Below are positions 19,947-28,681 of a stretch of 64,000 nucleotides of DNA, piece after piece (within the stretch, counting starts at the first letter, position 1; every line of letters starts with the position of its first letter). Under the pieces are notes generated by a model. The model made no database searches. It saw only the letters and a list, made by a program, of their open reading frames with translations, and was not told the DNA's origin. The stretch lies in assembly GCF_002003265.1 (NCBI RefSeq), contig NZ_CP019687.1, forward strand, positions 1,116,001 to 1,180,000. The letters are read 5' to 3'. Source of the DNA: Paenibacillus larvae subsp. larvae (lineage in GTDB: Bacteria > Bacillota > Bacilli > Paenibacillales > NBRC-103111). A program made the translations under genes and the position numbers.

Positions 19947-21629
19947 TCAGTCTCTGCAATAATAAGCTGCCGATTCGTAAGGACGAAGAACGAACTCGCT
20001 TAAGTATTCATTTGTATCGGGATAATTACTGATTAACAATGTTGTCTCTTTTCCAGCATCCAATCCTTCAGGAGGAGTAAATGACGTTGTTCGGCTCGAA
20101 AAGTTACTTACGACCAGCAGCCTTTCTTTACCAAAACTTCGGACATAAGCGAAAAGCTCAGGGTGGTCCGCAAGCAGTAAATTGTAGTCGCCGTAGGCAA
20201 TAATATCATATTCTTTGCGCAGCTGAATCAAATTGCGGTAATGATGAAAAATAGAGTCCGGATCATTTAACTCGTTCTTAACGTTCACGGATGAGAACGA
20301 AGGAGCCAGCTTGATCCAAGGTTCTCCATTTGTAAACCCTCCCTGCTCGGTATCATCCCATTGCATAGGTGTGCGGGAATTGTCTCTTGATTTTTGTTGA
20401 AGCGCAGCCATGACTTCCGTTTCTTTAACTCCCTGCTTTATGAGCAGACGGTAGGCATTAATAGATTCCACATCCCGGTAATCATCAATGTTGCTGAAGT
20501 ACGGGTTTGTCATTCCGATTTCTTCACCTTGATAAATATATGGAGTTCCCTGCATCAAGTGTAATGTTGTTGCCAGCATTTTCGCTGACTCCCGATGATA
20601 ATTCCCATCATTACCGAATCGGGATACAACCCTCGGCTGGTCATGGTTACACCAGAAGAGTGCATTCCATCCATCTCCTGCTTGCATGCCCTGCTGCCAT
20701 TCGCTCAAAATCCGCTTTAATTGAAGGAAATCAAACTCAGCGGCTACCCACTTCTTCCCTTCCGGGTAATCTACTTTCAAGTGATGGAAATTGAATACCA
20801 TACTCAGTTCTTTTTCTTCCGGATTCGTATACCGGATACAGTGCTCTATAGAAGTGGAGGACATTTCTCCTACTGTTAAGAGATTCGGATACCGGGAAAA
20901 TACCCTTTCATTCATCTCTTTTAAGTATTCGTGTATACGCGGTCCGTCCGTATAATACTTCCTGCCATCATCCGTGGCCTTCTCCAGAGTATCATTCGGA
21001 TAACGCTGGTCTTTCGATAAAAGGTTAATCACATCCAGGCGGAATCCGTCCACCCCTTTGTCCAGCCAGAATCGCATCATATCGTAAATGCGTTCTCTTA
21101 GTTCCGGATTTTCCCAGTTCAAATCAGCTTGGGACTCATCGAACAAATGCAGGTAATATTGCCCTGTACGTTCATCGAATGCCCAGGCACTGCCGCCAAA
21201 TTTAGACTTCCAGTTATTAGGGACTCCGCCGTCTGCCGGGTTTTTCCAGATATAGTAGTCCCGGAGAGGACTGTCTTTACTGCTGGACGCTTCAATAAAC
21301 CAGGCATGATCCGTTGAAGTGTGGTTTACGACAATATCCATGATGATTTTGATTCCTCTAAGATGAGCTTGTCTGAGGAGTTCTTCAAAGGTTTCCATTG
21401 TTCCGTATTCAGGTTGAATACGATAATAATCACTAATATCATATCCGTTATCTTTCTGCGGAGATTCATAGATGGGAGTAAGCCAAATCACCTCAACACC
21501 CAGTTCTTTCAAATAGTCCAACTTGTCGATAATTCCCTGCAAATCACCAATTCCATCACCATTTGTATCTTTGAAACTTTTGGGATAGATCTGATAAATA
21601 ACGGATTTCTTCCACCATTCTTGTTTCAT
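19947..21629 (-). CDS. treA: Trehalose-6-phosphate hydrolase (phospho-alpha-1,1-glucosidase)
   Basis: 560 residues, glycoside hydrolase family 13. Cleaves imported trehalose 6-phosphate to glucose and glucose 6-phosphate in the cytoplasm. Seen are KSVIYQIYPKSFKDTNGDGI, MDIVVNHTSTDHAWF, the nucleophile Asp in GVDGFRLDVINL, the acid/base Glu in TVGEMSS, and WCNHDQPR. The catalytic barrel occupies ~1-480 and a beta-domain follows. It is 16 bases after treP in one operon and has a GGAG site. Confidence 0.94.
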   Translation of the reverse strand: MKQEWWKKSVIYQIYPKSFKDTNGDGIGDLQGIIDKLDYLKELGVEVIWLTPIYESPQKDNGYDISDYYRIQPEYGTMETFEELLRQAHLRGIKIIMDIVVNHTSTDHAWFIEASSSKDSPLRDYYIWKNPADGGVPNNWKSKFGGSAWAFDERTGQYYLHLFDESQADLNWENPELRERIYDMMRFWLDKGVDGFRLDVINLLSKDQRYPNDTLEKATDDGRKYYTDGPRIHEYLKEMNERVFSRYPNLLTVGEMSSTSIEHCIRYTNPEEKELSMVFNFHHLKVDYPEGKKWVAAEFDFLQLKRILSEWQQGMQAGDGWNALFWCNHDQPRVVSRFGNDGNYHRESAKMLATTLHLMQGTPYIYQGEEIGMTNPYFSNIDDYRDVESINAYRLLIKQGVKETEVMAALQQKSRDNSRTPMQWDDTEQGGFTNGEPWIKLAPSFSSVNVKNELNDPDSIFHHYRNLIQLRKEYDIIAYGDYNLLLADHPELFAYVRSFGKERLLVVSNFSSRTTSFTPPEGLDAGKETTLLISNYPDTNEYLSEFVLRPYESAAYYCRD

Positions 21630-21645
21630 ATTGTAGCTAATCTCC

Positions 21646-23079
21646 TTATTCCCTATTATTCCCCGTTATCGTCTGTTTTCTTGTTTTTCCGATGAGATAA
21701 GTGATGATAAACGGAACAACCAGAGCCAGGATCATCCCGATGAAGAAAGGTCCCCACTGTTTCGGGAAGATAGATAAAAACCCTGGAAGGCCACCTACAC
21801 CAATGGATGCTGCCTGAACTTTAAATGCTGTGATACACACCGCTCCGGTTGCCGAACCAATCATAGCGGCGATGAACGGATAACGAAGCCGCAAGTTCAC
21901 TCCAAACATGGCCGGTTCGGTAATGCCGAGATAAGCAGATACAGCAGAAGTTATTGACATTCCTTTAAGTTTCTCATCCCTGGATATAAACATAACCGCA
22001 AGGGCGGCTGATCCTTGTGCGATATTGGACAAAGCCAGTATCGGCCATAGAAATGTACTGCCTGTGCTGGCAATAAGCTGCAGATCCACAGCCAGGAAAG
22101 CATGGTGCATGCCGGTTACTACCAGCAGCGGATACAGGCTGCCGTAAATGAGTCCGCCAACTACAGAAGCGTGTTCGAAGATACTTACAAATGCCGATGT
22201 AATAAGGTTCCCAATTGCAAATGTCAGAGGGCCGATAACGATAAAAGATAAAAAACCGGTAAGCAGTAAAGTAATTGGAGCAACAAGCAGCAATTTAAAT
22301 GAGTCCGGGACTCTTTTGTTTAAGAAGATTTCAATTTTAGCCAGACAAAATGCGGCGATGAGAACTGGCAGTACCTGTCCCTGATACCCTATTTTTTCAA
22401 TTTGCAGGCCAAAAAGGTTCCAGTGAGGGACAGTACCGTTGGCAACAGCATCCCCGTATGACCAAGCGTTCAGCAAATCAGGGTGAATCAGCATAAGTCC
22501 CAGAACAATTCCCAGAAGTTGGCTGCCTCCGAATTTTTTTACGGCAGACCAGCCGATCAGGCCAGGCAGAAAGACAAAGGAAGTATTCGCAATCAGATTG
22601 ATGATTTCAGCAAATCCCTGCCACTGATTGTACACTTCAATCAGCGATTGATCCGCAAAGAAAATTCCTTTTCCTGTTAAGATATTATGAAGCCCCATTA
22701 ATAAACCTGCCGTTACGATTGCCGGCAAAATGGGAATGAAGATATCCGCCAATGTCTTAATGGCGCGTTGAAGCGGATTCATTTTCTGTGCGGCAACATT
22801 CTTGATATCTTCTTTGGAAGCGCGTTCACCGCCGGTCTGATGAAGTAATTCCGCATAAACTTTCTCTACAATACCCGGTCCGATAATAACTTGAAATTGG
22901 CCGTTTGAGGAAAAAGAACCCTTTACTAATTCGTTAATTTCCAAGCTTTTTTGGTTTATAACCGATTCATCTTGCAGTGCAAATCTTAAGCGTGTAACGC
23001 AGTGGGTTACCGCAGCAATATTATCTTTCCCCCCTACTGCTTCCAAAATCTTAGCAACGGACTGCTGGTTGACAGCCAT
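21646..23079 (-). CDS. treP: Trehalose-specific PTS permease EIIBC
   Basis: 477 residues. N-terminal EIIB domain with the phospho-cysteine in NIAAVTHCVTRLRFAL, then a ten-helix EIIC (FIPILPAIVTAGLLMGLHNI, YPLLVVTGMHHAFLAVDLQL, SAYLGITEPAMFGVNLRLRY). It imports trehalose as its 6-phosphate and depends on a separate EIIA, usually that of glucose. The start has GGAGG; the promoter with TreR-type operators is 50-90 bases upstream. Confidence 0.94.
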   Translation of the reverse strand: MAVNQQSVAKILEAVGGKDNIAAVTHCVTRLRFALQDESVINQKSLEINELVKGSFSSNGQFQVIIGPGIVEKVYAELLHQTGGERASKEDIKNVAAQKMNPLQRAIKTLADIFIPILPAIVTAGLLMGLHNILTGKGIFFADQSLIEVYNQWQGFAEIINLIANTSFVFLPGLIGWSAVKKFGGSQLLGIVLGLMLIHPDLLNAWSYGDAVANGTVPHWNLFGLQIEKIGYQGQVLPVLIAAFCLAKIEIFLNKRVPDSFKLLLVAPITLLLTGFLSFIVIGPLTFAIGNLITSAFVSIFEHASVVGGLIYGSLYPLLVVTGMHHAFLAVDLQLIASTGSTFLWPILALSNIAQGSAALAVMFISRDEKLKGMSITSAVSAYLGITEPAMFGVNLRLRYPFIAAMIGSATGAVCITAFKVQAASIGVGGLPGFLSIFPKQWGPFFIGMILALVVPFIITYLIGKTRKQTITGNNRE

Positions 23080-23125
23080 GATGTAACCTCCTTATGGAAT
23101 CGCTTCCTTTCTGATTGACGATATC

Positions 23126-23171
23126 ATTATAGCCTGTCTAGACAAGTTTGTAAACACTTGTCTAGACAAGT
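23126..23171 (-). promoter_or_regulatory. tre promoter with two TreR-type operators
   Basis: Minus-strand promoter: TTTACA (23154-23149), 17-base spacer, TATAAT (23131-23126). A perfect 16-base palindrome ACTTGTCTAGACAAGT (23156-23171) lies just upstream of the -35. A second, one-sided copy centred at 23139/23140 (CCTGTCTAGACAAG) sits between -35 and -10, 24 bases away centre to centre. Binding there would block polymerase; release by trehalose 6-phosphate is known for TreR. Confidence 0.85.
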
Positions 23172-23290
23172 CCAAAACAGTTAATAAAAATGTCAAACTT
23201 TCTCCCTTGTTCTATTCTGTCCCTTGCCATTGATCTTTCTTACATCACCCTAGCGTCAACATCCCCTTTATTCAGGAAGAGGTATGGGGG

Positions 23291-23354
23291 CTTGAACAAA
23301 GCTCTTGAAGCAAACTCTGAACCAAGTTCTTGAATTAAGCTTTTAAACCAAACC
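23291..23354. repeat. Degenerate ~13-base tandem repeat, five units
   Basis: Units cttgaacaaagct, cttgaagcaaact, ctgaaccaagtt, cttgaattaagct and tttaaaccaaacc follow each other between treR and treP. No function is evident. Confidence 0.5.
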
Positions 23355-23486
23355 TTTCAATATACTCAAATCTCATTACCGGCTTAGCAGGATTGCTTTT
23401 CTGAACGAGGGGGAGAGTGGAACCAGGAAATTGACACAGATAATTTGTGCTGCTGGAAGTAATACACGCTCTCCGAAATTTGCGAA

Positions 23487-23507
23487 CAAAAAAACCGCCT
23501 AACGGCG
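23487..23507 (-). terminator. Terminator overlapping the treR stop codon
   Basis: The minus strand has CCGCC-gtta-GGCGG followed by seven or more T; the stem contains the last codons and stop of treR. It separates treR from treP-treA. Confidence 0.85.
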
Positions 23508-24221
23508 GCGGGCAAAATCGGTAAAAATGAATCGTTCCGGGTGGTGGCGCGATTCAGTATATTCAAATAATGTCCCATCGGATAAATGGACGAAGTTTTT
23601 AACCACGGCAACAAATCCGTAAGATTCCATATCCAGGTATTCACGATCCTTGACCGTGACCGGTTCAACCTGAATAATTCGTTGGGAAAATCCGATTTTA
23701 AGCCCTAATTGCTGTTCCATATATTCATAGATAGAGTCCTTCGCTATATCTTCTGTTAATCCGGTCAGTTTTTCTTTCAGGAAGTAATTGATGTCGAAAA
23801 TGATACGCTCTCCATCAAGCTCACGTATTCTATGCAAGCAATAGACTTCTTCCCCCAGCGGCAGTCGGGTTTTGTCATGAAGTTCCTGTGTAATGATCAT
23901 CTCCGTAAAGAACGGTACTAAAGTGACAAAAGACTGACCGTTATTTTCGCTGGCTTCTTTAAAACTGACCAGTCCGCCAAATGAAAATGTAATAGCATTC
24001 CTTTCCAGAACGTAAACCCCTTTGCCCGGATGCCGGTTAACCATACCTTCTTCAACTAAAAGATCCAAGGCACTCCGTATCGTTCCCCGGCTTGTCTTAT
24101 AGATGCTGCAAAATTCATGTTCCGAAGGCAGTTTATGTCCAGGTCCGAATTCACCTGAAAGTATTTTTTCTTTGATATCTTCATAAATGGCCATATAGCG
24201 TTTGTTTATTTGCTGTTTCAT
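23499..24221 (-). CDS. treR: Trehalose operon repressor, GntR/HutC family
   Basis: 240 residues. N-terminal winged helix (YMAIYEDIKEKILSGEFGPG, LPSEHEFCSIYKTSRGTIRS) and a C-terminal UTRA effector domain from ~85 (LPLGEEVYCLHRIRELDGER, VEPVTVKDREYLDMESYGFV). In B. subtilis TreR represses treP-treA and is released by trehalose 6-phosphate. Here treR is upstream in the same direction, not at the end of the operon as in B. subtilis, and has its own terminator. Confidence 0.92.
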   Translation of the reverse strand: MKQQINKRYMAIYEDIKEKILSGEFGPGHKLPSEHEFCSIYKTSRGTIRSALDLLVEEGMVNRHPGKGVYVLERNAITFSFGGLVSFKEASENNGQSFVTLVPFFTEMIITQELHDKTRLPLGEEVYCLHRIRELDGERIIFDINYFLKEKLTGLTEDIAKDSIYEYMEQQLGLKIGFSQRIIQVEPVTVKDREYLDMESYGFVAVVKNFVHLSDGTLFEYTESRHHPERFIFTDFARRR

Positions 24222-24414
24222 GTAAAAAATCCCCCATAATTTCTGTCCAAAATAAATCCTGTCCAGTTCTCATGTTAACTTATTATTCCGATTCGTCAAG
24301 CCGGCTATTCCATAATTTGCTATCAAGATCATTTTTCATATAATGATAGCTATGGTTTTTATTACCTTTCTAATTTTTTGTTAAATGGAATGACCAATAT
24401 AAAGACGAATGTGG

Positions 24415-24625
24415 GGGTATTTATCGGAGGCGCTTCCAGTTTACATTTGCTGATCGAAGTTCATCGTGATACCAGTGATCATCAATGAATCGAGAAAGCC
24501 AAAAAAGTTGGGGTAAAAGTATTTCCAACTTCTATTTATTGGTTGAACGAAAACAAGAAGCCTGTTATACTCCACTGATATTCTGGCATAAAGGAACTCG
24601 TTTGCCCTCTCCGTTTATCCATTGT
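24415..24625 (+). pseudogene. MocR-type PLP regulator, C-terminal remnant
   Basis: One frame encodes SSLHLLIEVHRDTSDH, IEKAKKVGVKVFPTSIYWL and YSGIKEL, like the end of GntR/MocR regulators with an aminotransferase fold. Two TGA codons interrupt it without a frame change. The regulatory and PLP-binding parts are missing. Confidence 0.5.
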
Positions 24626-24679
24626 ATAGTTAAAATAAGATCTTTAGAGATACTAATCAGGCAGAGGAGATAAAAACGA

Positions 24680-25183
24680 ATGGAGAAAGCCACATTTGCA
24701 GGGGGTTGTTTTTGGTGCATGGTGACCCCCTTTGAAGAGCTTCCCGGGATTCATGGGATCTTATCGGGTTATACAGGGGGAACCAAGGAAAGTCCCACGT
24801 ACGAAGAAGTCAAAACCGGTACAACCGGACATGCCGAAGCCGTTCAGATCACGTTTGATCCGGAGTTATTTCCTTATGAACGGCTGCTGGAACTGTTTTG
24901 GCAGCAGATCGACCCTACTGATGCGGAGGGGCAATTCCATGACAGGGGCCCGCAATACCTCACCGCCATATATTACCACAACGAAAAACAGCGTGAGCTT
25001 GCACTTCAATCCAAACTAAGACTGGAGCAGAGCGGCCGCTTCAATAAACCTATCGTAACCGAAATTACAGCTGCCCGGCCTTTCTACCCCGCTGAGGAGT
25101 ATCATCAAAATTATCATAAGAAACAACCAAAGCATTACGAGGAAGACAGGGAAAAATCGGGCAGGGAATGCTTACATCAATAA
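24680..25183 (+). CDS. msrA: Peptide methionine sulfoxide reductase A
   Basis: 167 residues. Repairs Met-S-sulfoxide in proteins and free Met. The catalytic Cys is in ATFAGGCFWCM, followed by SGYTGGTKESPTYEEV, GTTGHAEAVQITFDP, LFWQQIDPTDAEGQFHDRGP and YHQNYHKKQPKHY. The end departs from the family: after SGR a one-base insertion in GGG (25163-25165) seems to have shifted the frame; two G would give SGRNAYINKHWHDL and stop at 25201. The active site is untouched, so the enzyme may still work. Confidence 0.93.
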   Translation: MEKATFAGGCFWCMVTPFEELPGIHGILSGYTGGTKESPTYEEVKTGTTGHAEAVQITFDPELFPYERLLELFWQQIDPTDAEGQFHDRGPQYLTAIYYHNEKQRELALQSKLRLEQSGRFNKPIVTEITAARPFYPAEEYHQNYHKKQPKHYEEDREKSGRECLHQ

Positions 25184-25241
25184 ACATTGGCATGATCTTT
25201 AAATAATAGTTACACAGTAATTTGATAAATTTTAAAAGCTA

Positions 25242-25274
25242 AAACCAAAAGCGTCATGCCACGCTTTTGGTTTT
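25242..25274. terminator. Bidirectional terminator
   Basis: AAACCAAAAGCGT and ACGCTTTTGGTTT form a 13-base stem with a short loop, followed by T7. It serves msrA and possibly ytaF from the other side. Confidence 0.85.
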
Positions 25275-25354
25275 TTTAGATTCCTCTACTTCGTCATAAT
25301 AGAATTCATTCAGCATAATCTATTGACGAGTAGCCTTATTTTCGGCTGTTGCCT

Positions 25355-25981
25355 TTAAAAGATTGCGTTGATGGCAATGAAAATTAAAATAACCCCGCTT
25401 AATAAGGTTCCAAACTGTCCCAGACTGAATGATCCAATACGGATTCCAGCTGCTCTTTTCCCGACGGCTACTCCTACCCAGACTGTAACAAAACTTCCTA
25501 TTGATGCGGTTAAGGAAATCGCAAGAGGTGATAATCCTAGCAACCCAGCCCCAACACCATTAGTAACCGCATTTGCTGAGAGCGCTACCCCCAAAAGAAT
25601 AGACTCTCCGTATCCAATATCTCCCGACTTATTAGTATCGGCTCTTTCCGGGTTTTGCAGTATTCCTTTCACGCTAAGTGCCGAAGTCTCCTTTTCCAGA
25701 TCAGCTTTTTGCTGTTTCCGGGGGACGGCTAATAACATGATACGGATCCCAATAATAAAAAGTAGAAATGCTCCAACCAAGGCAGGGAATATACCAGGAA
25801 GCACCCTAGATAACCATTGGCCACCTAAAATCCCGATTTCACTAAAGAGAAAACAGATAACCGCAATAATTAGATTTGAAACAAATCCGATGTGAATCTT
25901 GCGAATGCCGTAAGAAATACCTACACCCAAGTTATCCAGACTTGAAGATATTGCAAAACCCGCAACAATCAGCCATGTCAT
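25355..25981 (-). CDS. ytaF: YtaF-like sporulation membrane protein (MntP-related)
   Basis: 208 residues with about six membrane helices in two similar halves. Each half carries a conserved Asp/Asn motif (SSSLDNLGVGISYGIRKIHI; LGVALSANAVTNGVGAGLLG), the layout of the MntP/YtaF family. MntP members export Mn2+; YtaF of Bacillus is tied to sporulation but its substrate is unknown. In the second motif the usual Asp is Asn. A GGAG site precedes the ATG. Single gene. Confidence 0.85.
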   Translation of the reverse strand: MTWLIVAGFAISSSLDNLGVGISYGIRKIHIGFVSNLIIAVICFLFSEIGILGGQWLSRVLPGIFPALVGAFLLFIIGIRIMLLAVPRKQQKADLEKETSALSVKGILQNPERADTNKSGDIGYGESILLGVALSANAVTNGVGAGLLGLSPLAISLTASIGSFVTVWVGVAVGKRAAGIRIGSFSLGQFGTLLSGVILIFIAINAIF

Positions 25982-26111
25982 GATGATTCACTCCTTTGCT
26001 CTTTTTGTAATATCATCATATTGAGTGTGTTGAAAAAAGTGCCTGGCCGTTTCTTAAAATGTTGAGATTTCTTCAACAGTCAAGTCCATTTCATTGAAGG
26101 AGTGAAGATGA

Positions 26112-26762
26112 ATGAACAAAAACTGGAATAATCCTGATCTTGGTTCCACCATAAAAGCACTCTTGAAGGAACGTTCCTTGTCCATGAGAAAGCTTAGTGC
26201 CTTAACCGGTATAGATACAGCAACAATTTCACGGATAGTGAATGGCAAACAGGCAGCTAAGCCGGACCATTTAAAAGTCTTCGCCCTGCATCTTGGAGTC
26301 CCTGTAGAACGGTTATTCCAAGCTGCCGGTTATGATGTTGGAACTAATAAGACCAGTACAGAAATTGGAATCCATACTTCCATTAACAGAATTAAGGAAG
26401 TGCTTCAGTCCTCTAATTTCTTTGATTATGAGCTTACAACCGAACTCGTTCAGAAGGAACTTTTTAAATACGAGCAGTATGCCTTAACGGAAGAAGGCCA
26501 GCGGGTTATCCATAATGAATTCTCCTCAAAAGTAGAGAAAGTCAATGGTTCGGGGCCGTTCATAGACGAATTAAGGCAGATGCACGAATTATTTTGTTCC
26601 CGGGAAGTTTCGCAAGATACAAGGGCAATTGCGGGCAGTGCTCTGCTTTATTTTATTTTGTCCGCTGACATTATTCCCGATTACGTCTTCCCTATTGGTT
26701 ATCTGGATGATGCCATCGCCGTCCAAATGGTGCGCAACCGATTATCCGAGGAGTCTTCGTAA
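26112..26762 (+). CDS. XRE-family helix-turn-helix protein with DUF1232
   Basis: 216 residues. Residues 10-70 form a Cro/CI-type helix-turn-helix (LLKERSLSMRKLSALTGIDT, ATISRIVNGKQAAKPDHLKV). From ~155 comes a DUF1232/YkvA-like helical hairpin (AIAGSALLYFILSADIIPDY, PIGYLDDAIAV), which may be membrane associated. The pairing suggests a membrane-linked regulator; target unknown. It overlaps the tail of the converging RodA/FtsW-like gene by 21 bases. Confidence 0.85.
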   Translation: MNKNWNNPDLGSTIKALLKERSLSMRKLSALTGIDTATISRIVNGKQAAKPDHLKVFALHLGVPVERLFQAAGYDVGTNKTSTEIGIHTSINRIKEVLQSSNFFDYELTTELVQKELFKYEQYALTEEGQRVIHNEFSSKVEKVNGSGPFIDELRQMHELFCSREVSQDTRAIAGSALLYFILSADIIPDYVFPIGYLDDAIAVQMVRNRLSEESS

Positions 26763-27899
26763 ACGGAAACCCTCCCATAATAGAGGCTGATCATGGTGAA
26801 TCCTTACGCTCATTACTAATCCCATTGCAATCATATTGGTAAACAGGGAACTGCCACCATAACTAATGAAAGGAAGGGATATGCCCGTTAATGGAAGTAT
26901 ACCAATGTGCATTGCTATATTCTCAAATATTTGAAATGTGAACATGGAAATAATACCTACTATCAAGTAAGTACCGGAGAGATCCTTACATTGTATGGCA
27001 ATCTGGATCATCCTGTAGATGAAAATCATGTAAAGCATTAAAAGGATCGATGAACCTACAAATCCAAACTCCTCTCCTATGACTACAAAAATAGAATCTG
27101 AATAATCATAGGGAACGAATCCTCCCTGAACGTAGCTGCCCTGTAGATACCCTTTCCCATACAGTTCACCTGTTCCTATTGCTATGATAGAATTGCGAAC
27201 ATGCCAGCTCTTATCTGGATTACTGGAAGGATCTAAAAAGGTTTGAATACGATCCATTTGATGGGGTTTTACGAATTTGGACAACAATTCCGGGTTGCTT
27301 GAATGTAGAAGGATGATGCCGCTGATGATCACGGTTAAAAGAGCTGCCCCTAAAGCCAGGTGTGCCACCTTTAAATTTCCTATCCAAATCATTCCTAAAC
27401 AAATAGAAACCAGGACTAACGCCGTTCCAAGATCGGGCTGCTTGAATATCTGGTAAAAAGGGATAATAGCCAGGACTCCTAGGGGGATAATATCCTTAAT
27501 AAACCTTAATGGCTGCCCTTCCCTCCTGCTCAAAACATGAGCCAGCACAAGTATTAGTAGTATTTTCATAAGTTCGGATGGCTGAAACTGAAAACTCCCG
27601 ATTCCGATCCACCGTTTTGAACCATTTATAGATTGTCCCATTACCTGAACTAAAAGCAAAAGTCCAATTCCGATAGTATAAAACAAATAAGAAAAAGAAT
27701 GGATGATAATCCGGTAATCTGTAAAGGCAACTACAATAAAAGGAATAAAAGATGCAGCATATAAAATTATGTTATTTATGTGCAGATTACCAAAATTGCC
27801 CCCGGTAGCAGCACTATAAATGACAAGCGTGCTAAAAAAAATAAAACAACCGAGAATGAACATAATGACAGGATCAATTTTTTTCAATTTGCGAATCAT
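26742..27899 (-). CDS. RodA/FtsW/SpoVE-family peptidoglycan glycosyltransferase
   Basis: 385 residues, about ten membrane helices. SEDS-family marks: GSKRWIGIGSFQFQPSELMK, IFKQPDLGTALVLV with the catalytic Asp, the long extracellular loop with SWHVRNSIIAIGTGELYGKG, GEEFGFVG, and GISLPFISYGGSSLFTNMIA. These polymerise lipid II with a partner class B PBP, which is not encoded here, so this is an extra paralogue. ATG 27899 is preferred (GAGGG eight bases before). Upstream come a terminator, a 47-residue ORF and an M-box riboswitch, so read-through expression under Mg2+ control is possible. Confidence 0.92.
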   Translation of the reverse strand: MIRKLKKIDPVIMFILGCFIFFSTLVIYSAATGGNFGNLHINNIILYAASFIPFIVVAFTDYRIIIHSFSYLFYTIGIGLLLLVQVMGQSINGSKRWIGIGSFQFQPSELMKILLILVLAHVLSRREGQPLRFIKDIIPLGVLAIIPFYQIFKQPDLGTALVLVSICLGMIWIGNLKVAHLALGAALLTVIISGIILLHSSNPELLSKFVKPHQMDRIQTFLDPSSNPDKSWHVRNSIIAIGTGELYGKGYLQGSYVQGGFVPYDYSDSIFVVIGEEFGFVGSSILLMLYMIFIYRMIQIAIQCKDLSGTYLIVGIISMFTFQIFENIAMHIGILPLTGISLPFISYGGSSLFTNMIAMGLVMSVRIHHDQPLLWEGFRLRRLLG

Positions 27900-27936
27900 G
27901 GTGTAACCCTCATCTCTGTACAAATGATTGTAGGCA

Positions 27937-27968
27937 ACAAAAAACTCCCATCCGTTTGGCGGAGTTTT
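27937..27968 (-). terminator. Terminator between the 47-residue ORF and the RodA/FtsW-like gene
   Basis: On the minus strand AAAACTCC, short loop, GGGAGTTTTTTG. It lies 38 bases before the RodA-like start, so that gene is either served by read-through or by a promoter in the small gap. Confidence 0.75.
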
Positions 27969-27997
27969 CCTGCTTTATTCGGACTTGTCACCGTTAT

Positions 27998-28141
27998 TTA
28001 AGAACAAATCATACTTTCCGCATTACCTGTTAAAACAAGGGCATGATGGGTTAGAGCTTGAAGAATATCGGGACAAACAAAACTTTCCCTCCCGGCGGAT
28101 TTCCGAATATGATTAGCGCTATTACACGAGTGACCTTTCAT
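27998..28141 (-). CDS. 47-residue ORF under the M-box, unknown
   Basis: AGAGGAGG lies 7 bases before ATG 28141. The peptide MKGHSCNSANHIRKSAGRES... has three Cys and four His (three HH/H near ALTHHALVLTG) and no membrane helix. It is the first reading frame after the riboswitch expression platform and ends before a terminator. It is not similar to any Mg2+ transporter I know. Could be a small metal-related protein, a regulatory peptide or chance. Confidence 0.45.
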   Translation of the reverse strand: MKGHSCNSANHIRKSAGRESFVCPDILQALTHHALVLTGNAESMICS

Positions 28142-28163
28142 AGCTATTCCTCCTCTTTTCATC

Positions 28164-28190
28164 AAAAAACCCCCGGAAAAACTCCAGAGG
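28164..28190 (-). terminator. Expression-platform terminator of the M-box
   Basis: On the minus strand CCTCTGG-AGTTTTT-CCGGGGG then TTTTTT. TCTGG of the stem can instead pair with CCAGA just after the aptamer (28226-28220 region), a plausible anti-terminator used when Mg2+ is low. Confidence 0.75.
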
Positions 28191-28224
28191 TACACAAAAA
28201 AGCCTGTCCGTTCCCCCTGGTCTG

Positions 28225-28380
28225 GTTTTAGCACTATACAACGTAAAGAGTAGAAGCATCTCTTAGCCACCTTAGAAAAAGCCTTAATCCGACAATTTCT
28301 GTTCTACCCGTAGGTATCTCTCGATATTTCCGGGCAGTGGCTTTTGTTTGTATAGGAGCCTCACCTAACGAGGATATCTT
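28225..28380 (-). promoter_or_regulatory. M-box (ykoK) magnesium riboswitch
   Basis: The minus strand matches the M-box landmarks in order: CGTTAGGTGAGGCTCCTATA, GCCACTGCCCGGAAATATCG, GGGTAGAACAGAAAT, GTCGG, TTAAGGCTTTTTCTAAGG, GATGCTTC and GTATAGTGCTAAAACC. In B. subtilis this RNA senses Mg2+ and turns off mgtE by termination. A terminator follows at once. The gene behind it here is a 47-residue ORF and then a RodA/FtsW paralogue, not a transporter. Confidence 0.95.
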
Positions 28381-28411
28381 TTGTTTTTTATACTATCATG
28401 CATTAGATACT

Positions 28412-28440
28412 ATTTTACTGAAACGAAATACCTATTTCAA
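28412..28440 (-). promoter_or_regulatory. Promoter of the M-box transcript
   Basis: TTGAAA (28440-28435), 17-base spacer, TAAAAT (28417-28412) on the minus strand, ~30 bases before the riboswitch. Confidence 0.6.
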
Positions 28441-28441
28441 G

Positions 28442-28562
28442 TCACTTCCCCTTCGGGTTCGCCAGAACGGAGACCTGCTTGCCGTTAACCTGAATCCCTG
28501 TTCCCTTTTTGTCCGGCATCCGCCAAATCGCCGAGAAGCTCCTCCAACAGGGCTTTTCTCAT
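28442..28562 (-). pseudogene. Small ORF with a probable one-base frameshift
   Basis: From ATG 28562 the frame reads MRKALLEELLGDLADAGQKG and then stops early; the next frame continues TGIQVNGKQVSVLANPKGK to a stop at 28442. Removing one A from an A5 run (28506-28510, T on plus) joins them into a ~39-residue peptide. Unrecognised; the joined sequence looks protein-like. Confidence 0.35.
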
Positions 28563-28681
28563 ATAAATAACGTCTGCTCCCGTCTATCAACATGTAATTC
28601 ACTAAGGAAGAATCCTCTCGATCAGCCTATTACAACTGATAGGGGTTTCATTACTTTTTTTGTGACTTTTGTCTTCCAAGG

